Below, one piece after another: positions 5,282 to 7,027 of a DNA stretch of 7,027 nt. Each line of letters begins with the position of its first letter. Position 1 is the first letter of the stretch. The position numbers and the translations under genes are program-made. Under the pieces are notes generated by a model. The model was not told the origin of the DNA and ran no database searches. It saw only the letters and a program-made list of their open reading frames with translations. This DNA comes from Prevotellaceae bacterium (GTDB taxonomy: Bacteria; Bacteroidota; Bacteroidia; Bacteroidales; UBA932), in the NCBI GenBank assembly GCA_031257655.1, contig JAIROF010000228.1, forward strand, positions 1 through 7,027, written 5' to 3'.

Positions 5282-6703
5282 TCAGTAGCGCATGGAGGCT
5301 ATCCTTATTTTCATCCCCACCACATTCTCCACGTGGTGGGTATGCGGGAACATGTCCACGGGCTGCACGTCGGTAACGTCGTACATTGTCGACAGGATTG
5401 CCATGTCGCGAGCCTGCGTAGCGGGGTTGCAGCTGACGTAAACTATGCGCTGCGGCTGCGCCTTCAGCAGGGCCTGCGCCACATCGGGGTGGACGCCGGC
5501 GCGTGGAGGGTCGAGAATGGCCACGTCGGGGCGGCCGTTCTGCGCAACGAAGTCGGCGGTGAGAACGTCTTTCATGTCGCCGGCGTAGAACGCGGCGTTG
5601 CCGATGCCGTTGAGCCGCGCGTTTGCGCGGGCGTCGTCTACCGCTTCCTTTACGTACTCCACGCCCACCACTTTTTTTGCGCTCTTGGCCACAAAGGCGG
5701 CAATGGTGCCCGTGCCGGTGTACAGGTCGTACACCACTTCGCTGCCGCTCAGCTGCGCAAGGTTGCGCACAATGCAGTACAGCTTGTACGCCTGCTCGGA
5801 GTTGGTCTGAAAGAACGATTTTGCGCCAATCTTGAACCGCAGCCCCTCCATTTCCTCCGCTATGTAGTCGCGTCCGGCAAAGCGCACCACCTCCTGGTCG
5901 CCAATGGCGTCGTTGCGCTTGCCGTTCACCACGTAGAGCAGCGAGGTGACGCCGGGAAACGAGCGCTGCAGGTGCTGCATGAGCATGGCGATGCGCTCCT
6001 CGTCGTTTTTGTAAAAGACGACAATCACCATCAGCTCGCCGGCGCCGGAGGTGCGTATGATGAGGTTGCGCAGCAGCCCGGTTTGCGCCCGCAGGTCGAA
6101 AAACTCCAGCCCGTTGTCCACCGCAAATTTCTTGACGGACAGCCGTACCTCGTTCGAGGGGTCGGCCTGCAGGTAGCACCGCTTAACGTCGAGCACCTTG
6201 TCGAACTTGAGGGGGATGTGAAACCCCAGCGCCTGCGGGTCGCAGAGGGGCGCGCCGGAGGCGACCTCCTCCGGGGTCAGCCAGCGCCTGTGCGAAAAGG
6301 TAAACTCCAGCTTGTTGCGGTAGAAGGTGGTTTTTTCGGCGCCGGCTATGCTGTTGACCCTGAGGTTGCGGAAGTTGCCAATGCGCGCCAGCTGCTCCTC
6401 CACCTGCCGCTGCTTGCAGCGGAGCTGCTCGGGGTAGGGTAGGGGTTGCCACCGGCAGCCGCCGCAAACGCCGTAGTGCGCGCAAAACGGCGCCACGCGC
6501 TGCGGCGACGGCCGAACAACCCGCGTAACGTACCCCTCCATAAAGCTGCTGCGCCGCCTGCTTACCTGCACGTCTACCACGTCGCCGGGTACGGCAAACG
6601 GAACAAACAGCGCCACCCCGTTGACCCGCGCTATCGCTTTGCCCTCCGCCGCTACATCGGAAATGGTGACCTGCTCCAAAAGAGGAAGATTTTTTTGCTT
6701 CAT
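5282..6703 (-). CDS. rlmD: 23S rRNA (uracil-C5)-methyltransferase, RlmD/RumA family
   Basis: This 473-residue cytoplasmic enzyme transfers a methyl group from S-adenosylmethionine to carbon 5 of a uridine in 23S rRNA (U1939 in E. coli). Residues about 5-60 form a TRAM RNA-binding domain. Cys74, Cys80, Cys83 (CAHYGVCGGC) and Cys176 are the expected [4Fe-4S] ligands. The SAM-binding loop is DLYTGTGTIA (326-335), followed by DPPRAG (398-403). The catalytic Cys is Cys425 in YVSCNPAT, and Glu459 in HHVENV is the general base. Nothing essential is missing. The start is fixed by the TRAM domain beginning directly after it. Gram-positive relatives (RlmCD) also modify U747, so the exact target is uncertain. 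It is transcribed towards the operon and convergent with it, and has no functional link to it that I can see. Confidence 0.93.
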   Translation of the reverse strand: MKQKNLPLLEQVTISDVAAEGKAIARVNGVALFVPFAVPGDVVDVQVSRRRSSFMEGYVTRVVRPSPQRVAPFCAHYGVCGGCRWQPLPYPEQLRCKQRQVEEQLARIGNFRNLRVNSIAGAEKTTFYRNKLEFTFSHRRWLTPEEVASGAPLCDPQALGFHIPLKFDKVLDVKRCYLQADPSNEVRLSVKKFAVDNGLEFFDLRAQTGLLRNLIIRTSGAGELMVIVVFYKNDEERIAMLMQHLQRSFPGVTSLLYVVNGKRNDAIGDQEVVRFAGRDYIAEEMEGLRFKIGAKSFFQTNSEQAYKLYCIVRNLAQLSGSEVVYDLYTGTGTIAAFVAKSAKKVVGVEYVKEAVDDARANARLNGIGNAAFYAGDMKDVLTADFVAQNGRPDVAILDPPRAGVHPDVAQALLKAQPQRIVYVSCNPATQARDMAILSTMYDVTDVQPVDMFPHTHHVENVVGMKIRIASMRY

Positions 6704-6708
6704 GCCTG

Positions 6709-6716
6709 CAAAAATA
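6709..6716 (-). promoter_or_regulatory. -7 box TATTTTTG directly before rlmD
   Basis: On the minus strand TATTTTTG matches the Bacteroidetes -7 consensus TAnnTTTG and ends only 5 bp before the rlmD ATG. If it is used, transcription would begin at or next to the start codon, giving a leaderless or nearly leaderless mRNA. The -33 region falls in the heptamer array and shows no clear TTG. Confidence 0.45.
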
Positions 6717-6724
6717 CGTATTTT

Positions 6725-6791
6725 AATTGAGAATTGAGAATTGAGAATTGAGAATTAGGAATTAGGAATTAGGAATTAGGAATTAAGAATT
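6725..6791. repeat. 7-bp tandem array, units GAGAATT / AGGAATT
   Basis: After a partial unit at 6725-6728 come four GAGAATT (6729-6756), four AGGAATT (6757-6784) and one AAGAATT (6785-6791), with unbroken 7-bp phase. The block change from one variant to the other suggests separate expansion of two units. The array starts 9 bp upstream of the rlmD -7 box. Confidence 0.95.
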
Positions 6792-6834
6792 TGGGGGTAG
6801 CGTCATAAATTGTAAGAAGCAAAAAACCTAATTT

Positions 6835-6851
6835 TAACGGTTCTACCGTTA
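6835..6851. repeat. Small hairpin TAACGGT-TCT-ACCGTTA
   Basis: A perfect 7-bp stem with a 3-nt loop. It is not followed by a T-run and no neighbouring gene explains it. It may belong to a dispersed repeat. Confidence 0.5.
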
Positions 6852-6883
6852 TTTGCGTGAATGTCATCTAAATGATTGAATTT

Positions 6884-6898
6884 CTGCATATTATGCAG
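6884..6898. repeat. Small hairpin CTGCAT-ATT-ATGCAG
   Basis: A perfect 6-bp stem with a 3-nt loop, just before the GC-rich repeat at 6904. No function is visible. Confidence 0.4.
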
Positions 6899-6903
6899 TT
6901 AGA

Positions 6904-6931
6904 CCTCACCCCCGGCCCCTCTCCAAAGGAG
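6904..6931. repeat. GC-rich dispersed repeat, cut at its 3' side
   Basis: The run CCTCACCCCCGGCCCCTCTC followed by CAAAGGAG is, from memory, a widespread intergenic repeat in several phyla that normally continues as a hairpin (GGAGAGGGG after CAAA). Here the second arm stops after GGAG at 6931, which suggests that something was inserted or recombined at this point. Confidence 0.5.
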
Positions 6932-7027
6932 GCTGTGTGAAAAATATTTTTATGATACAGATGACGCGATTGTACATATTTTTGCAGATAAATACAAATA
7001 CTGACTTCGGCGCCATGTATTTACAAG
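6929..7027 (+). mobile_element. Possible left end of an insertion sequence (partial)
   Basis: GAGGCTGTGTGAAAAAT begins exactly where the GC-rich repeat is interrupted and resembles the terminal repeats of some IS families (GAGGCTGT followed by an A-run). About 50 bp on, TATTTTTG (6977-6984) fits a -7 promoter box, and 29 bp later an ATG opens at 7014. Terminal repeat, promoter and start within 100 bp is the usual IS layout. The right end and any transposase motifs are outside the window, so this remains an inference. Confidence 0.35.
7014..7027 (+). CDS. Possible gene start at the window end (partial)
   Basis: ATG at 7014 opens a frame (MYLQ) that leaves the window. An in-frame ATG at 6961 would give a longer version but lies upstream of the TATTTTTG box at 6977-6984, so 7014 is preferred. 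If the flanking insertion-sequence end is real, this would be the transposase start; four codons cannot show it. Confidence 0.25.

Noticed and set aside
5316..5340. 8-bp inverted repeat CCCACCAC/GTGGTGGG as a terminator
   Set aside because: It lies inside rlmD and arises from the codons of the conserved HTHHVENVVG motif.
5255..6442. Long plus-strand open frame of 395 codons opposite rlmD
   Set aside because: Antisense shadow of a fully motif-supported methyltransferase; the His/Val/Leu-rich product is what GC-rich antisense frames give.

Overview
The window looks like a chromosomal piece from a Bacteroidetes bacterium, probably Bacteroidales. The pointers are TAnnTTTG-type -7 boxes, A-rich leaders without clear Shine-Dalgarno sites, a lipoprotein with a Bacteroidetes-style surface-export signature, a Bacteroidetes-type subtilase scaffold, and AT-rich intergenic DNA full of heptamer arrays and small palindromic repeats between GC-rich genes. 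The species cannot be named from the sequence.

Layout: 1-565 is non-coding and repeat-rich. It holds a 7-bp tandem array (41-222), assorted short repeats, and a perfect inverted pair of a palindromic element (401-494). Positions 566-4614 hold three plus-strand genes spaced 8 and 15 bp apart, almost certainly an operon of exported protease-fold proteins: a lipoprotein resembling the Mx1 zinc metallopeptidases with a broken HExxH motif, a subtilase-fold protein in which all catalytic positions are replaced, and a two-lobed retropepsin-like protein with both DTG motifs and a C-terminal PDZ-like domain. A third copy of the palindromic element (4620-4668) sits just after the operon, so the operon is bracketed by copies of one repeat. 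Positions 4668-4765 carry a 46-bp tandem repeat with hairpins. Positions 4817-5048 (minus) are a frameshifted, truncated AbiEi/DUF6088-type antitoxin without its toxin; a perfect 12-bp inverted repeat in front of it is probably its old operator. Positions 5282-6703 (minus) encode an RlmD/RumA-family 23S rRNA uracil-C5 methyltransferase with all iron-sulphur and catalytic residues visible. Positions 6704-7027 are non-coding: a second heptamer array touching the methyltransferase promoter, two small hairpins, a GC-rich dispersed repeat that is abruptly cut, and possibly the first 100 bp of an insertion sequence running off the end.

The strongest novelty candidate is the operon. Two consecutive, intact, signal-bearing genes keep a protease scaffold while losing the chemistry, next to a third protease-fold gene that keeps its catalytic aspartates. 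I infer, without proof, that the first two act as binding, scaffolding or regulatory pseudoproteases, perhaps together with the aspartic protease at the cell surface or in the periplasm.
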